A stretch of 64,000 nucleotides of DNA from Microtetraspora malaysiensis (GCF_001528665.1 NZ_BBYJ01000005.1:480261-544260), one strand, 5' to 3'. Numbered from the stretch's first letter, positions 8,574-17,283 are shown. Notes: generated from the sequence alone by a model not told the origin. Numbers and translations are program-made.

Positions 8574-9113
8574 ATGCCTACCGATGATCTTCCCGAGACG
8601 TTTCACGTCACCACTGACGAGCAGCTGCGCGCCGTCTCCAATCTCACGCGTCACCGGATCATGGCCGTGCTCCGCTTCGAGCCGGCGACGATTACGCAGA
8701 TCGCCGAGCGGGTTGGCCTTGCGAAGGGGAGTTCCAGTTATCACGTGCGGCTGCTGGAGCGGGCCGGCCTGGTGAAGGTGGTGCGGACGCGGAAGGTGCG
8801 GGGGGTCACCGAGCGGTATTACGCGATGGCCGCGCGGGCGATCGTGCTGCCGGATCCGGGCGAGGGAGGGCCGGATGTGCTGATGCGGCATGCGGTGGCG
8901 GACCTGGAGGCGTCGCCGGTGGATGGCGAGCGGCACGTACGGATGGCGCATCTGCGACTCACCGAGGAGCAGTTCGCACAGCTGGGGGCGCGGTTGCAGG
9001 CTCTGGCGGACGAGTACCAGGAGCTGTCCGATCCGTCGCTGCCGGACGTGTCGCTCGCCTTCGCGCTGTTCCGGCCGGCGCCGCGCCAGCAGGCCGACGG
9101 GGACGCCAAGTGA
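8574..9113 (+). CDS. ArsR-type winged-helix regulator
   Basis: A 179-residue regulator; the start at 8574 gives MPTDDLPETFHVTTDEQLRA and lies just after the palindromic operator. Residues 18-85 form a winged helix: LTRHRIMAVLRFEPATITQI then GLAKGSSSYHVRLLERAGLV, with a wing at VRTRKVRGVTERYY. No paired metal-binding cysteines are visible, so it probably senses a small molecule rather than arsenite. Its stop overlaps the MFS start by 4 nt (GTGA), so the two are translationally coupled. It probably represses itself and the efflux gene. Confidence 0.82.
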   Translation: MPTDDLPETFHVTTDEQLRAVSNLTRHRIMAVLRFEPATITQIAERVGLAKGSSSYHVRLLERAGLVKVVRTRKVRGVTERYYAMAARAIVLPDPGEGGPDVLMRHAVADLEASPVDGERHVRMAHLRLTEEQFAQLGARLQALADEYQELSDPSLPDVSLAFALFRPAPRQQADGDAK

Positions 9114-10405
9114 CCTCAGACGTTCGGAAGCTGCCGACCGGGTTCGGACGGCTGTGGACCGCACAGACGATCTCCTCACTCGGTGACGGAGTAACGCATG
9201 CCGCGCTGCCGCTGCTCGCGCTGACGTTGACGCGGAATCCGATGGCGCTCGCCATCGTCACGGCCGCGGGGACGCTGCCGTGGCTACTCTTCGGAGTGCT
9301 CGGCGGTGCGCTGGTGGACCGCTGGGACCGCCAGCGCACGATGTGGGTCACGGACACGACACGTGCGGTGCTGCTCGGGATACCCGCGGCCGCGGCCGTG
9401 CTCGACGTCCTGAACATTCCGCTGCTCGCGGCCGCCGCCTTCCTGCTCGGCCTCGGCGGACTCTTCTTCGATACGGCCGCCACGGCCTATCTGCCGGATC
9501 TGCTCCGCCGCGACCCCGCACTCTTGGAGCGCGCCAACTCCCGCTTGCGCGGAGCCCAGACCGCCATGTCCGGCTTCGCGGGGCCGCCTGTGGGCAGTGT
9601 GCTGCTCGCGTTCGGGCGGGCGTTTCCGCTGCTCGCCGACGCGGTGTCGTTCATGCTCTCCGCACTGCTCGTACGTACGCTGCCCGCCATGCCCCGGCCC
9701 GTGCCGGAGGTCCGCGAGTCGCTGCTTCGGCAGGCACGGGCCGGGGCCTCGTACGTCTTCCGGGACCGGGTGCTGCTCGGGCTTGCGCTCCGCCCGGCGG
9801 TCGGGAACGTCGCCTTCCTCGCTGTGGAGACCGTCCTCGCCCTCTTCGCGCACGACCGCCTCGGCATCGACACCTACGGCTTCGGCCTGCTCCTCACGGC
9901 GGAGGCCACCGGCGGCCTGCTCGGCGCAGGCCTAGCCTCCCACCTTGGCCGACGACTCGGCACCGGCACCGCACTGACCTGTACGGCCGTCGTCGAAGGG
10001 CTTGCCATCCTGGGCCTGGCCGCTGCCCCGAACCCCTACGTGGCCGGCCTGGCGCTCGCCGTCTGCGGGGCTGGCATGGGCGCCACGATGGTGCTCGGGC
10101 CCTCCCTCCGGCAGGCGATCGTCCCGGCCCACCTCATGGGCCGGGTCGCCTCCACCTCCCGCATGCTGGCCATGTGCGTCGCCCCTATCGGGGCTTTCCT
10201 CGGCGGCTGGCTGGCCACGACCTACGACATCCGCACCCCGCTCTACGCCGCCGGCGTCCTCCTCCTGGTGATGACGGCCGTCACGGCATCCATGACCAGC
10301 AACCGCCGGGTCGAAGCCGCGCTGCGTGCCGCCTTCCCGGCCGGCGGTCCAGGTCATCCGGCGTACAAGGATCCCGCCCAGGAGAATGCACCCGACTTGT
10401 TGTGA
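9110..10405 (+). CDS. MFS transporter, MFS_3/EntS-MefA type exporter
   Basis: A 431-residue membrane protein with about 12 hydrophobic segments, starting at GTG inside the ArsR stop. FGRLWTAQTISSLGDGVTHA and the loop GALVDRWDRQRTMWVTD match the family of macrolide and siderophore exporters. Its position behind an ArsR-type repressor suggests inducible drug or metabolite efflux. The last residues, DPAQENAPDLL, are unusual: the final codons and stop fall inside a perfect 23-bp inverted repeat next to a Tn3 relic. The native C-terminus may have been replaced when mobile DNA joined here. Confidence 0.85.
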   Translation: MTSDVRKLPTGFGRLWTAQTISSLGDGVTHAALPLLALTLTRNPMALAIVTAAGTLPWLLFGVLGGALVDRWDRQRTMWVTDTTRAVLLGIPAAAAVLDVLNIPLLAAAAFLLGLGGLFFDTAATAYLPDLLRRDPALLERANSRLRGAQTAMSGFAGPPVGSVLLAFGRAFPLLADAVSFMLSALLVRTLPAMPRPVPEVRESLLRQARAGASYVFRDRVLLGLALRPAVGNVAFLAVETVLALFAHDRLGIDTYGFGLLLTAEATGGLLGAGLASHLGRRLGTGTALTCTAVVEGLAILGLAAAPNPYVAGLALAVCGAGMGATMVLGPSLRQAIVPAHLMGRVASTSRMLAMCVAPIGAFLGGWLATTYDIRTPLYAAGVLLLVMTAVTASMTSNRRVEAALRAAFPAGGPGHPAYKDPAQENAPDLL

Positions 10406-10440
10406 CGCCTGCCGCGAAGGCGTCACAACAAGTCGGGTGC
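10388..10440. repeat. Perfect 23-bp inverted repeat spanning the MFS stop codon
   Basis: The arms are 10388-10410 and 10418-10440, with a 7-nt loop GCCGCGA. The left arm begins GCACCCGACTTGTTGTGACG. No U-tract follows. It could be a terminator, or paired ends of a mobile element, since a Tn3 transposase tail starts 54 bp away. Confidence 0.7.
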
Positions 10441-10493
10441 CCGGCCCCCGGCGGGGCGCAACGAGTGGCCGGGGCGGTTGGGTGTGCCGGCCG

Positions 10494-10559
10494 TCAATCC
10501 TCGTCGTCCTCGGAGGCGTCCGGGTCCCGGAAGGGGCGCAGGCCCTGGCCGGGGCCGCC
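10494..10559 (-). pseudogene. Tn3-family transposase C-terminal tail relic
   Basis: On the minus strand this reads GGPGQGLRPFRDPDASEDDED then stop. It matches the tail of the relic at 1-944 (GPGQGLRPFRDP then an acidic end) almost residue for residue. Only about 22 codons remain. Confidence 0.65.
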
Positions 10560-10655
10560 AGATCGGCATGACCCCAGCCGCCTACCGGGGCGCCTTCACC
10601 CACCGCCCGAGTGCGAAGACTGGTCAGTGGCCGCGCGACTCGGTCCGGACCTGGC

Positions 10656-10767
10656 GTTTCATAGGTGGTCGCCCGTGAAACACCTCGCCGCGCAGCGGCC
10701 CACCTGCGACGATCATGTTTCATGAGTTGTTGCAAACGACTGGACGTCTGAAACACCCTCATGAAAC
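10656..10767. repeat. Candidate recombination (res-like) or operator site of recombinase 2
   Basis: Several TTTCAT/TGAAAC motifs cluster here. GTTTCATGAG (10717-10726) and CTCATGAAAC (10758-10767) are perfect inverted repeats. TGAAACACC recurs at 10676-10684 and 10749-10757, and GTTTCAT occurs at 10656. The array abuts or overlaps the recombinase start. The motif differs from the one upstream of recombinase 1, which would give each enzyme its own site. Confidence 0.5.
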
Positions 10768-11654
10768 GCTCCGGACTCATGAGCGGCGACTTCAAGCACG
10801 TGGAAGCACATGACTGCCCGATGTCCACCTGCGCCGCCCCCGCGGGCTCCCCGTGCCGGACCGGCAAAGGCAAGGTGGCCATCCAGTACCACACCGCCCG
10901 CTTCCGCCTCGTGCCCCAACTCGCCAAGACGCTCAGCGTGCCAACCCCGGCCGTACGGAAACCGGGGTCGGTGTGGGCCGAGCTGCCCCGGCCCGTGAGC
11001 GCCGACGTCGAACCGGTCGGGCACGTGCGCCTCGGGTACGCCCGCGCCTCGACCGCTCGGCAGTCCCTCGACGCGCAGCTCGACTCCCTCGCCGAATCCG
11101 GGGTGACGCGCGTCTTCTCGGAGAAGATCTCCACGCGTGCCGCCAGGCGCCCGGAGTTGGAGGCTGCCGTGAAGTTCGCCGGGGAGATCCGCTCCTCCGG
11201 CGTCGCCGTCACCCTGGTCGTACACGAGCACAAGCGGCTCGGCCGCGGCATCGAACTCGCCATGCTCGCCGAAGAGTTGAAGGCGAGCGACGTCTGCCTG
11301 GAGTTCCTCACCGGGGAGCTGAAGGGCTCGCACGACCCCTCTGGCATCGTGTTCACCGTGCTCGCCGCGATGTCCGGCATGGAACGCGAGTACATCCGCG
11401 ACCGCACCCTCGAAGGACACGAGTCCGCCCGCAAGCGCGGCAAGACCATCGGCGGCGCCGGCGTCACCGACGACGACATGCTCTTCACCGCCCTGCGCCT
11501 GCGCGATGAGGAGTTGAGCTTGCGTGACATCGCCAAGCGTCTCGTCATCACCACCGGCACGAAGAAGGGACAGCACCCCTCGCCCGCCACCGTCATGCGG
11601 ATGCTGCGCGAACATGATGAGCAGGCCGCTACTGCAGCGAATCGGCCTGTGTGA
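10761..11654 (+). CDS. Serine recombinase (resolvase/invertase) with N-terminal zinc-binding motif
   Basis: A 297-residue paralogue of the recombinase at 4430. The cluster HDCPMSTCAAPAGSPCRTGK then YHTARF (residues 17-48) should bind zinc. The catalytic Ser lies in LGYARASTARQSLDAQLDSL (about residue 92), followed by VFSEKIST, VVHEHKRLGRG and the E-helix MEREYIRDRTLEGHESA. The C-terminal region ELSLRDIAKRLVITTGTKKG is the DNA-binding helix-turn-helix. The start at 10761 overlaps an inverted repeat; ATG 10779 is a possible alternative. No strong ribosome binding site supports either. It probably resolves Tn3-type cointegrates. A Tn3 transposase tail lies 200 bp upstream. Confidence 0.87.
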   Translation: MKRSGLMSGDFKHVEAHDCPMSTCAAPAGSPCRTGKGKVAIQYHTARFRLVPQLAKTLSVPTPAVRKPGSVWAELPRPVSADVEPVGHVRLGYARASTARQSLDAQLDSLAESGVTRVFSEKISTRAARRPELEAAVKFAGEIRSSGVAVTLVVHEHKRLGRGIELAMLAEELKASDVCLEFLTGELKGSHDPSGIVFTVLAAMSGMEREYIRDRTLEGHESARKRGKTIGGAGVTDDDMLFTALRLRDEELSLRDIAKRLVITTGTKKGQHPSPATVMRMLREHDEQAATAANRPV

Positions 11655-11979
11655 GCGTTGCCTGCGTCGGAGAATGCCTGCTCATGGGGGGTTCGGCGCC
11701 GTACGCCAGCTCTGATCAGGCCGCTCCGTCCGCCGTCGCCACCTCCTGGATGCTGTCCGGCGCCGCGGTCGGCTTGCTGATCGTACGGAGATCCTCGGTT
11801 CTCGGGAACCCAAGGGCGCAAATCCTTCCTCAGCACCCCAACGGCTCGGCGTCGACCCTTGGGTTCGCAGGAACTCTGGGCTTTCCCGGCCCCTGGGGAG
11901 TATCCGAACGAAAAATAGCGGTAGACGTCAGGCGATGTGCCCCGGCACGGGACCCTGTGCCGCCTCCGGTGCCTGGTCC
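11655..11979. other. Gap between recombinase 2 and methyltransferase relic
   Basis: No gene is supported here. The only structure seen is an imperfect 19-bp inverted repeat described separately at 11798-11874. Confidence 0.3.
11798..11874. repeat. Imperfect 19-bp inverted repeat
   Basis: GTTCTCGGGAACCCAAGGG (11798-11816) faces CCCTTGGGTTCGCAGGAAC (11856-11874), with 16 of 19 positions pairing and a 39-nt interval. It may be a transposon end, a recombination subsite or a folded RNA element. Nothing else in the window matches it. Confidence 0.45.
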
Positions 11980-12431
11980 TCAGCCGGGATGCTTGGCCAT
12001 GACCACCAGACCCGGCCCGCTTTGCTCATCCGCAGGGAGCCGAAGTTCGGCGACCGGGCGCAGTCCAGCCTGCTCGATCAGGTCCACGAGTGGTTCCGGC
12101 CGCCATTTGTGTGTCGTCCAACGAACGGGTACACCTCCGTAGGCCTCGGTGCGCACCACGTCTTCGTCGCCGACGTGTGTCGCGGTGATGAAGTGTCCGG
12201 CTTCAGGGCGCGCGAACAGGGCGAGAACCTGAGGAAGGACGTCACGGGGGAGGTTGACCAGTGATTACCACCCGAGCACGCCGCCAAGGGACGCTTCACC
12301 AAGGTCGAGGTCGGTGGCAAGGCGACGCTGAAGCGGCATTGAGGATGAAGACGGCGCGCGTTCTGGATCATGCGAGGAGAGAGATCCACCCCGTACTTGT
12401 CGAGTCCGCATTCGGCAAGGTAGGCGGTCAC
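11980..12431 (-). pseudogene. SAM-dependent methyltransferase relic
   Basis: Stitching frames on the minus strand recovers a class I methyltransferase: VTAYLAECGLDKYGVDLSPR then MIQNARRLHPQCRFSV (SAM-binding motifs I-II), then LGEASLGGVLGW and, past a TAA, SLVNLPRDVLPQVLALFAR. It ends KWRPEPLVDLIEQAGLRPV and VMAKHPG before the stop. The TAA stands where homologues usually have Tyr after GVLxW, and at least one frame change lies upstream of it. The N-terminus is missing. It is inactive. Confidence 0.7.
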
Positions 12432-12620
12432 CGCCGCGTGGCTCGGGCGCAGCGGGATGAAGATGCAGGCACAGGCGATGATTCAGCAGGTCGGCTGGCA
12501 AACCGACGCCGCGCACGAGCAGTGGCGACGGCAGGTACTTCGAGACGCCTGCATCGAGTACGTGGGGGCATCCCGTCTGTACGTGCGCGCCGAACGCCAG
12601 CTGGGCCCGATAATGGCGTC

Positions 12621-13322
12621 GTGATCAACAGGCGTCTGCGCGTGGTACTGGCCGAGGACTCCGTTGTTCTCCGTGACGGCATGGTCGAGCTGCTCGGCGC
12701 CCGCGGGTGTGAGGTGGTGGCCACCGCCGGGACGGCGCCCGGGCTGCTCGCTGCGGTGGTCGAGCACAGGCCCGACGTAGCCGTGGTGGACATCCGGATG
12801 CCACCCACACAGACTGATGAGGGCATCCGCGCCGCCGTGGAGATCCGCGCGAGGACGCCCGAAGTCGGCATCGTGGTCTTCTCCCAGCACGTCGAGACCA
12901 CCTGGGCCTCCCGGCTGCTGGCGGATGGCGCGGCGGGCATCGGGTACCTGCTGAAAGAACGCGTCGCCCGCACTTCCGAGTTCGTGGACGCGCTGTACCG
13001 GGTCGCTGACGGGGGCACGGCACTCGACCCGGAGATCGTCACACAGTTGATGCGTGGCGGACAGCGCAGCCGGGTGGACACCCTGACGCCTCGCGAGCGC
13101 GAGGTGCTGGAGCTGATGGCACAAGGCCACTCCAACCGCTCCATCGCCGCGCTGCTGGTGGTGTCGGAGCGGGCGGTGGAGAAACACGTCGCCGCCGTCT
13201 TCACCAAATTCGGCCTACGGGCGACGGACACCGACAACCGCCGGGTGAAGGCCGTCCTCACCTACCTGGCGGAGAACGGGAGTCGATCGGCCATCACAGA
13301 CGCGTCGGCAGCTCGGCGGTGA
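12621..13322 (+). CDS. NarL/LuxR-family response regulator
   Basis: A 233-residue two-component response regulator starting at GTG. The receiver (residues 5-120) has the acidic pair AEDS, the phospho-acceptor Asp in VAVVDIRMPP and the Lys in YLLKERV. A LuxR helix-turn-helix follows (LTPREREVLELMAQGHSNRS then SERAVEKHVAAVFTKFGL). It converges on the kinase gene at 13294 with a 29-nt overlap of the 3' ends, and is the likely partner of that kinase although transcribed separately. Its probable targets include the ABC transporter next to the kinase. Confidence 0.88.
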   Translation: MINRRLRVVLAEDSVVLRDGMVELLGARGCEVVATAGTAPGLLAAVVEHRPDVAVVDIRMPPTQTDEGIRAAVEIRARTPEVGIVVFSQHVETTWASRLLADGAAGIGYLLKERVARTSEFVDALYRVADGGTALDPEIVTQLMRGGQRSRVDTLTPREREVLELMAQGHSNRSIAALLVVSERAVEKHVAAVFTKFGLRATDTDNRRVKAVLTYLAENGSRSAITDASAARR

Positions 13323-14565
13323 CCACAGTCGGTCCGCCGGGCGGGCTGTCGATCCGCAGAGCGCCGTCCACCGCCGCGAGCCGCTCGGCCAGGCCCGTCA
13401 GGCCGGTGCCGACGCCGAGCGCTGCACCGCCGCGGCCGTCGTCGCGCACGGACAGGTGGGCCCGGCCGTCGGTCGCGCTCGCCTCGAGTTCGGCCGAGCG
13501 GGCACCGCTGTGCTTGGCGACGTTGGTGAGCAGCTCGGCGGCGCAGAAGTAGAGGGCCCGTTCGACCACTTGGTCCGGTCGTTCCGGCAGGTTTAGGCGG
13601 ACGGTGACTGGCACTGGCGAGGTGGCGATGAGCCCTGGCAATGCCTCGCTGAGGCCGCCGTCCAGCGCCACCGGGTGAATGCCTCGAGTGAGCCGCCGCA
13701 GCTCAGTGACGGTGTCGTCGGTCTGGCCGCGGGCGCGGTCCACCAGGGTGCGCAGCCGTACGAGGTCCGGGCCGGAGGCGGGAGCGAGCGCGTCTTCGGC
13801 CAGCGAGAGGGTGATGGCCAGAGCGACCAGCCGGGCCTGGGTGCCGTCGTGCAGGTCACGCTCCAGGCGGCGGAGCTGGTCGGTGTTCTGCGCGAGCAGG
13901 GTGGCGCGGGCGATCTCCAGCTCGCGGACGCGCCGCTGGGCACGAGCCGGGCCGAGCAGCAGCCGGGCGAGCCGCCGGTTCGCTCCGCTCAGCACCCGAA
14001 CCGCGCCGGGCACTGCGGACAGGATCACCAGGCCCAGCAGCATGGAGGCGGCATCCAGCCAGGTGGCGGGCCGCGGGCCCGGTTCAAGCAGGCGTCCCCA
14101 GAGCGGGAAGCCGATCAGCCAGCCGCAGCCGAGGGGAAGCGCCACGGCGGCGGCGAACCCGAGCACGCCGATCGGCAACCGCAGCACCAGATAGAGCAGC
14201 GACCGCCAGGCGATCGGGTCGGTCAGCACGACACGACCATGGGCGACCACGCCCACCGGGCGGGGCAGCCTGGCCGGCGCCTCGACGTGCTCGCCGAGTA
14301 ACCGGCCGACCAGCTGCCGGTGCAGCGCGCCGAGACCACGCGCGCCCATCAGCGCGGCGGCCACGAACGGCAGGCCGAACACGGTGAGCGAGAGCAGCGT
14401 CCCCGCGTAAAGGACAGCAAGTGCGTAGGCCCCGCTGAGCAGGGCGAGCGGCAGTCCGACGACGGCGAAGGCCCATTCGCCGCCCCGGACGGAGAGGTAT
14501 CGCCGCTGCTCAGCCACGGTCGGCCCCGGGGACCTGAGCAGGCCCACCCGAGGCGGGCGACCCAT
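13294..14565 (-). CDS. Sensor histidine kinase (HisKA_3 type)
   Basis: A 423-residue membrane kinase. Four or so hydrophobic segments fill residues 30-190. The dimerisation helix LRRLERDLHDGTQARLVALA carries the phospho-accepting His. The ATP-binding domain contains the N-box AAELLTNVAKHSGAR and the G-rich VRDDGRGG and GTGLTGLAERLAAV. It is the third gene of an operon: ABC ATPase, FtsX-like permease (8 nt upstream), kinase. This suggests sensing of a cell-envelope or antibiotic signal handled by the transporter. Its cognate regulator is probably the convergent gene at 12621. Confidence 0.88.
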   Translation of the reverse strand: MGRPPRVGLLRSPGPTVAEQRRYLSVRGGEWAFAVVGLPLALLSGAYALAVLYAGTLLSLTVFGLPFVAAALMGARGLGALHRQLVGRLLGEHVEAPARLPRPVGVVAHGRVVLTDPIAWRSLLYLVLRLPIGVLGFAAAVALPLGCGWLIGFPLWGRLLEPGPRPATWLDAASMLLGLVILSAVPGAVRVLSGANRRLARLLLGPARAQRRVRELEIARATLLAQNTDQLRRLERDLHDGTQARLVALAITLSLAEDALAPASGPDLVRLRTLVDRARGQTDDTVTELRRLTRGIHPVALDGGLSEALPGLIATSPVPVTVRLNLPERPDQVVERALYFCAAELLTNVAKHSGARSAELEASATDGRAHLSVRDDGRGGAALGVGTGLTGLAERLAAVDGALRIDSPPGGPTVVTAELPTRL

Positions 14566-14573
14566 TGCCGCGC

Positions 14574-15944
14574 TCAGTCACGGCTACCTCCCACCAGCTC
14601 CGCCGCCGGACCGCGAACCGCCCGCAGGCCCGTGGCCAGGATGCCCGGGACGGTCAGCACCGTCGCGCCCGCGGCGATCCACCAGCAGCCGGCCACCGGG
14701 AGGGACGGCAACGGCGCCCCGGTCACCGCCGTGCTGAACGCCGCCGACGCGGCGCCCGCGACCGCCGCACCGAGCAGGACCCCCACCGCCGTGGTCAGCA
14801 CCGCCTCCGCGGTCAGCATGCGCAGCAGCTGCGACCGGGTCGCGCCGACCAGCCGCAGCAGCGCGAACTCGCGGCGCCGGTCGGCGGTCACGGCGACCAG
14901 GGTGTTAACGGTGGAGACGGCGGCGAAGCAGACGAGCAGCGCCAACTCGGCCTGACGCAGCCAGACATCCGTGGCGGAAGTGACGCTGGTCGCCGCCGTG
15001 CCCGCAGCGTGCTCGGCGGTGCTTGTCATGATCAGCATGGTGCCCGACAGGCCCACGAGCAGTGCGACTGGCACCACGGCGGACGACAGTCGCCGCGCGT
15101 ACCCGCGTAGGTTGGCGTCGGCCAGCCATCCCGCACCGGGTGCCAGCGCCCGTACTGGCGTGCCCAGCGCGGCCGCCAGGACGCGCGCCGCGAGCGGCCC
15201 CGCCAGAGCGACCGCGACCAGCAGCACCAGCGAACCGAGCAACGCCGCCTGACCCGCCTTGTCCACCTGCTCCGCCGGCCGCGTCGCGGCCAGCCGCAGC
15301 AGCAGGCCGCCGCCCACCAGCGCGCCGACTGCGGCGAGCAGGCGCAGTGCGCCCGTTCGCCCCTGCTCGGTCGAGCTCGCCGTGAGGGCGGCCGCGGGCG
15401 TGATCCGAGAGATCCGCCGGGCCGCGACGGTCGAGGCGGCCAGGCCGACGGCGAGTGCGACGGCCAGCGCGACCAGCATCGGTATCGGGGTCGCCGGCAC
15501 CCGCACGCCCGGCGCCGCCATCCCCCGCCGCTGCAGCTCGGCGAGGGAGCCCTGGGCCGCCGCGGCGCCGACGATCCAGCCCGGCGCGGCCACCAACAGC
15601 GTGGTCACGACGACCTGGCCATGGACCAGACGCCGCGCCTGACGGGGCGTCGCCGCGATGGTGCGCAGCAGGGCCAGTTCCCGGTGCTGCTGGCGGAGAG
15701 CGAAACCCAACGCATTGACCACGACGAAGAACGCGACCAGCACAGCGATCTCACCGAAGGCGCCGGCAATCGCCATCAGGCTGGGCCCGGCGGTCGACTT
15801 CCGGGCTGCCGCCGGGGCGGTGGCATCCGCGGCGAACAGCGAGCCGAACAGCGTTAGGGTGGCGACGGCGAGGAAGAGCGCGACTGCTAGACCGACGAAG
15901 GCAGCCGGACGTCGGCGCATCTGCCCGAGCGCGAGCGAGATCAC
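14574..15944 (-). CDS. FtsX/MacB-type ABC transporter permease
   Basis: A 456-residue permease with two FtsX-like core domains. The first is about residues 60-190, with VNALGFALRQQHRELALLRT and GATPRQ-like ATPRQARRLV. The second is about residues 330-440, with VTADRRREFALLRLVGATRS. Roughly eight membrane segments are present. It is shorter than many 800-residue relatives but has both FtsX repeats, so it looks complete. The start codon overlaps the ATPase stop (ATGA). With the ATPase it would form a MacAB/BceAB-like mechanotransmission or export complex for peptides, lipids or antibiotics. Confidence 0.87.
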   Translation of the reverse strand: MISLALGQMRRRPAAFVGLAVALFLAVATLTLFGSLFAADATAPAAARKSTAGPSLMAIAGAFGEIAVLVAFFVVVNALGFALRQQHRELALLRTIAATPRQARRLVHGQVVVTTLLVAAPGWIVGAAAAQGSLAELQRRGMAAPGVRVPATPIPMLVALAVALAVGLAASTVAARRISRITPAAALTASSTEQGRTGALRLLAAVGALVGGGLLLRLAATRPAEQVDKAGQAALLGSLVLLVAVALAGPLAARVLAAALGTPVRALAPGAGWLADANLRGYARRLSSAVVPVALLVGLSGTMLIMTSTAEHAAGTAATSVTSATDVWLRQAELALLVCFAAVSTVNTLVAVTADRRREFALLRLVGATRSQLLRMLTAEAVLTTAVGVLLGAAVAGAASAAFSTAVTGAPLPSLPVAGCWWIAAGATVLTVPGILATGLRAVRGPAAELVGGSRD

Positions 15945-16702
15945 AGCCCTCCCTCACCCAGCCGACTCAACAATTCGCCGACCTGGGCGGCAGTGGGCCG
16001 GTCAAGCTCGTCCACCACCACGCCGTCGGCGAGCAACAACACCCGGTCCGCGTACCCGGCGGCCACCGGATCGTGGGTCACCATCACGCAGGTCCCGCCG
16101 TCCATGTCCACACCGGCGCGCAGCAGGGCGAGGATCTCGTGGCCGGTGGCCCGGTCCAGCGCGCCGGTCGGCTCGTCGGCGAACAGCATCGGAGGACGGG
16201 AGACCAGTGCCCGGGCGATCGCCACCCGCTGCTGCTGCCCACCGGACAGCTGCCCGGGCCGGTACCGCTCGCGCCCGGCCAGTCCCACCCGGGCGAGCGC
16301 GTCCTGCACCCGGCCCCGGTCGGGCCGCTCGCCGGCCAGTCGGCCGGGAAGCTCGATGTTCTGCGCGACTGTCATCGCCGGCATCAGATTGAACGCCTGG
16401 AACACGAACCCGACCCGGGTGCGGCGCAGTGCCGCCAGCCGCCGCTCGGGCAGCCGGGACACCTCGGTACCGCCCCACCAGACGGAGCCCCGAGTGGGCC
16501 GGTCCATCCCCGCCAGGCACTGCAGCAAGGTGGTCTTACCGGAGCCCGACGGCCCCATCACCGCTGTGAACGTCCCGGGCGCAAAGGCCACCGATACCCC
16601 GCGCAACGCCCGCACGGTGGCAGCGCCGCGTCCGTACTCACGGTGGAGGTCCTCCGCCCGTGCGGTGGTTCCTGTCCCGATATCCGTCGCCGTCTCAGCC
16701 AT
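15941..16702 (-). CDS. ABC transporter ATP-binding protein (MacB/LolD type)
   Basis: A 253-residue ATPase. The start at 16702 is preferred because a GAGG-rich stretch precedes it; an upstream extension of 39 residues is low-quality. Walker A is GPSGSGKTTLLQCLAG, the signature is LSGGQQQRVAIARAL, Walker B is PMLFADEPTGALD, and the H-loop is VMVTHDP. It is the first gene of the ATPase-permease-kinase operon and powers the permease at 14574. Confidence 0.92.
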   Translation of the reverse strand: MAETATDIGTGTTARAEDLHREYGRGAATVRALRGVSVAFAPGTFTAVMGPSGSGKTTLLQCLAGMDRPTRGSVWWGGTEVSRLPERRLAALRRTRVGFVFQAFNLMPAMTVAQNIELPGRLAGERPDRGRVQDALARVGLAGRERYRPGQLSGGQQQRVAIARALVSRPPMLFADEPTGALDRATGHEILALLRAGVDMDGGTCVMVTHDPVAAGYADRVLLLADGVVVDELDRPTAAQVGELLSRLGEGGL

Positions 16703-16828
16703 GCCCTCATCCTCGGCGGGCGGAGGACGGCGATCGATCGTGCCCGCCCCCGAATCGGGAGTTCGGGAAACCGCACCCCGGTCGCCAGCAGACGACCAAG
16801 CAGACCGGCCGGGAGGCACTCACTCAGA

Positions 16829-17036
16829 TGCAACGCGCTCTTGGAGTGCTGCGCGGCAAGCTCAAGACCCACGGGCCAGTGCTCATCGTGGTCGACCAAC
16901 CCGCCTCCATCGGCGCGCTGCCCGTCGCTGTGGCTCGCGCCGAAGGCTGCCAAGTCGCCTACCTACCCGGCCTGACCATGCGCCGCCTGACTGACCTGCA
17001 CCCCGGCAACGCCAAGACCGACGCCCGTGACGCGGT
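16829..17036 (+). pseudogene. IS110-family transposase fragment (N-terminal, DEDD domain)
   Basis: The plus strand reads THGPVLIVVDQPASIGALPV, then YLPGLTMRRLTDLHPGNAKT and DARDA. This is the RuvC-like DEDD catalytic region of IS110 transposases. It stops abruptly at about 17036, where an inverted piece of an IS110 transposase begins. Confidence 0.8.
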
Positions 17037-17283
17037 TTACGCTGGTCGAGCACGCTTCGTAGCGATCGCGACAGGCGCGGCAGGACGGTCTCGGCCGCGC
17101 TGGTTCCGGGAACGACGACCGTCCGGGCTTCTAGCGCGACCGGAACTTCGTCGACCAAACGGCCCGCCATGCGCGGAGCCAGTGGCTGGGCGACTGTCAG
17201 GAGCTGCTCGCGTCCGGCGTCCCGCAGGCCGTTCGGGCCGCCGAAGCGTGCCAGGAGAGATCGCCAGAGCGCGGCCCATCCGC
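17037..17283 (-). pseudogene. IS110-family transposase fragment (central region), inverted
   Basis: The minus strand reads LWRSLLARFGGPNGLRDAGR, then PLAPRMAGRLVDEVPVALEA and VVVPGTSAAETVLPRLSRSL. This corresponds to the linker between the DEDD domain and the C-terminal Tnp_20 domain of IS110 transposases. It is joined tail to tail to the preceding plus-strand fragment. Confidence 0.65.

Noticed and set aside
9932..11836. Long minus-strand frame across the MFS end and recombinase 2
   Set aside because: It is antisense to two convincing genes; the Tn3 tail within it lies in a different frame.
11651..12142. 163-codon plus-strand frame after recombinase 2
   Set aside because: No ribosome binding site or family; its 3' part is antisense to the methyltransferase relic, which makes better sense of the sequence.
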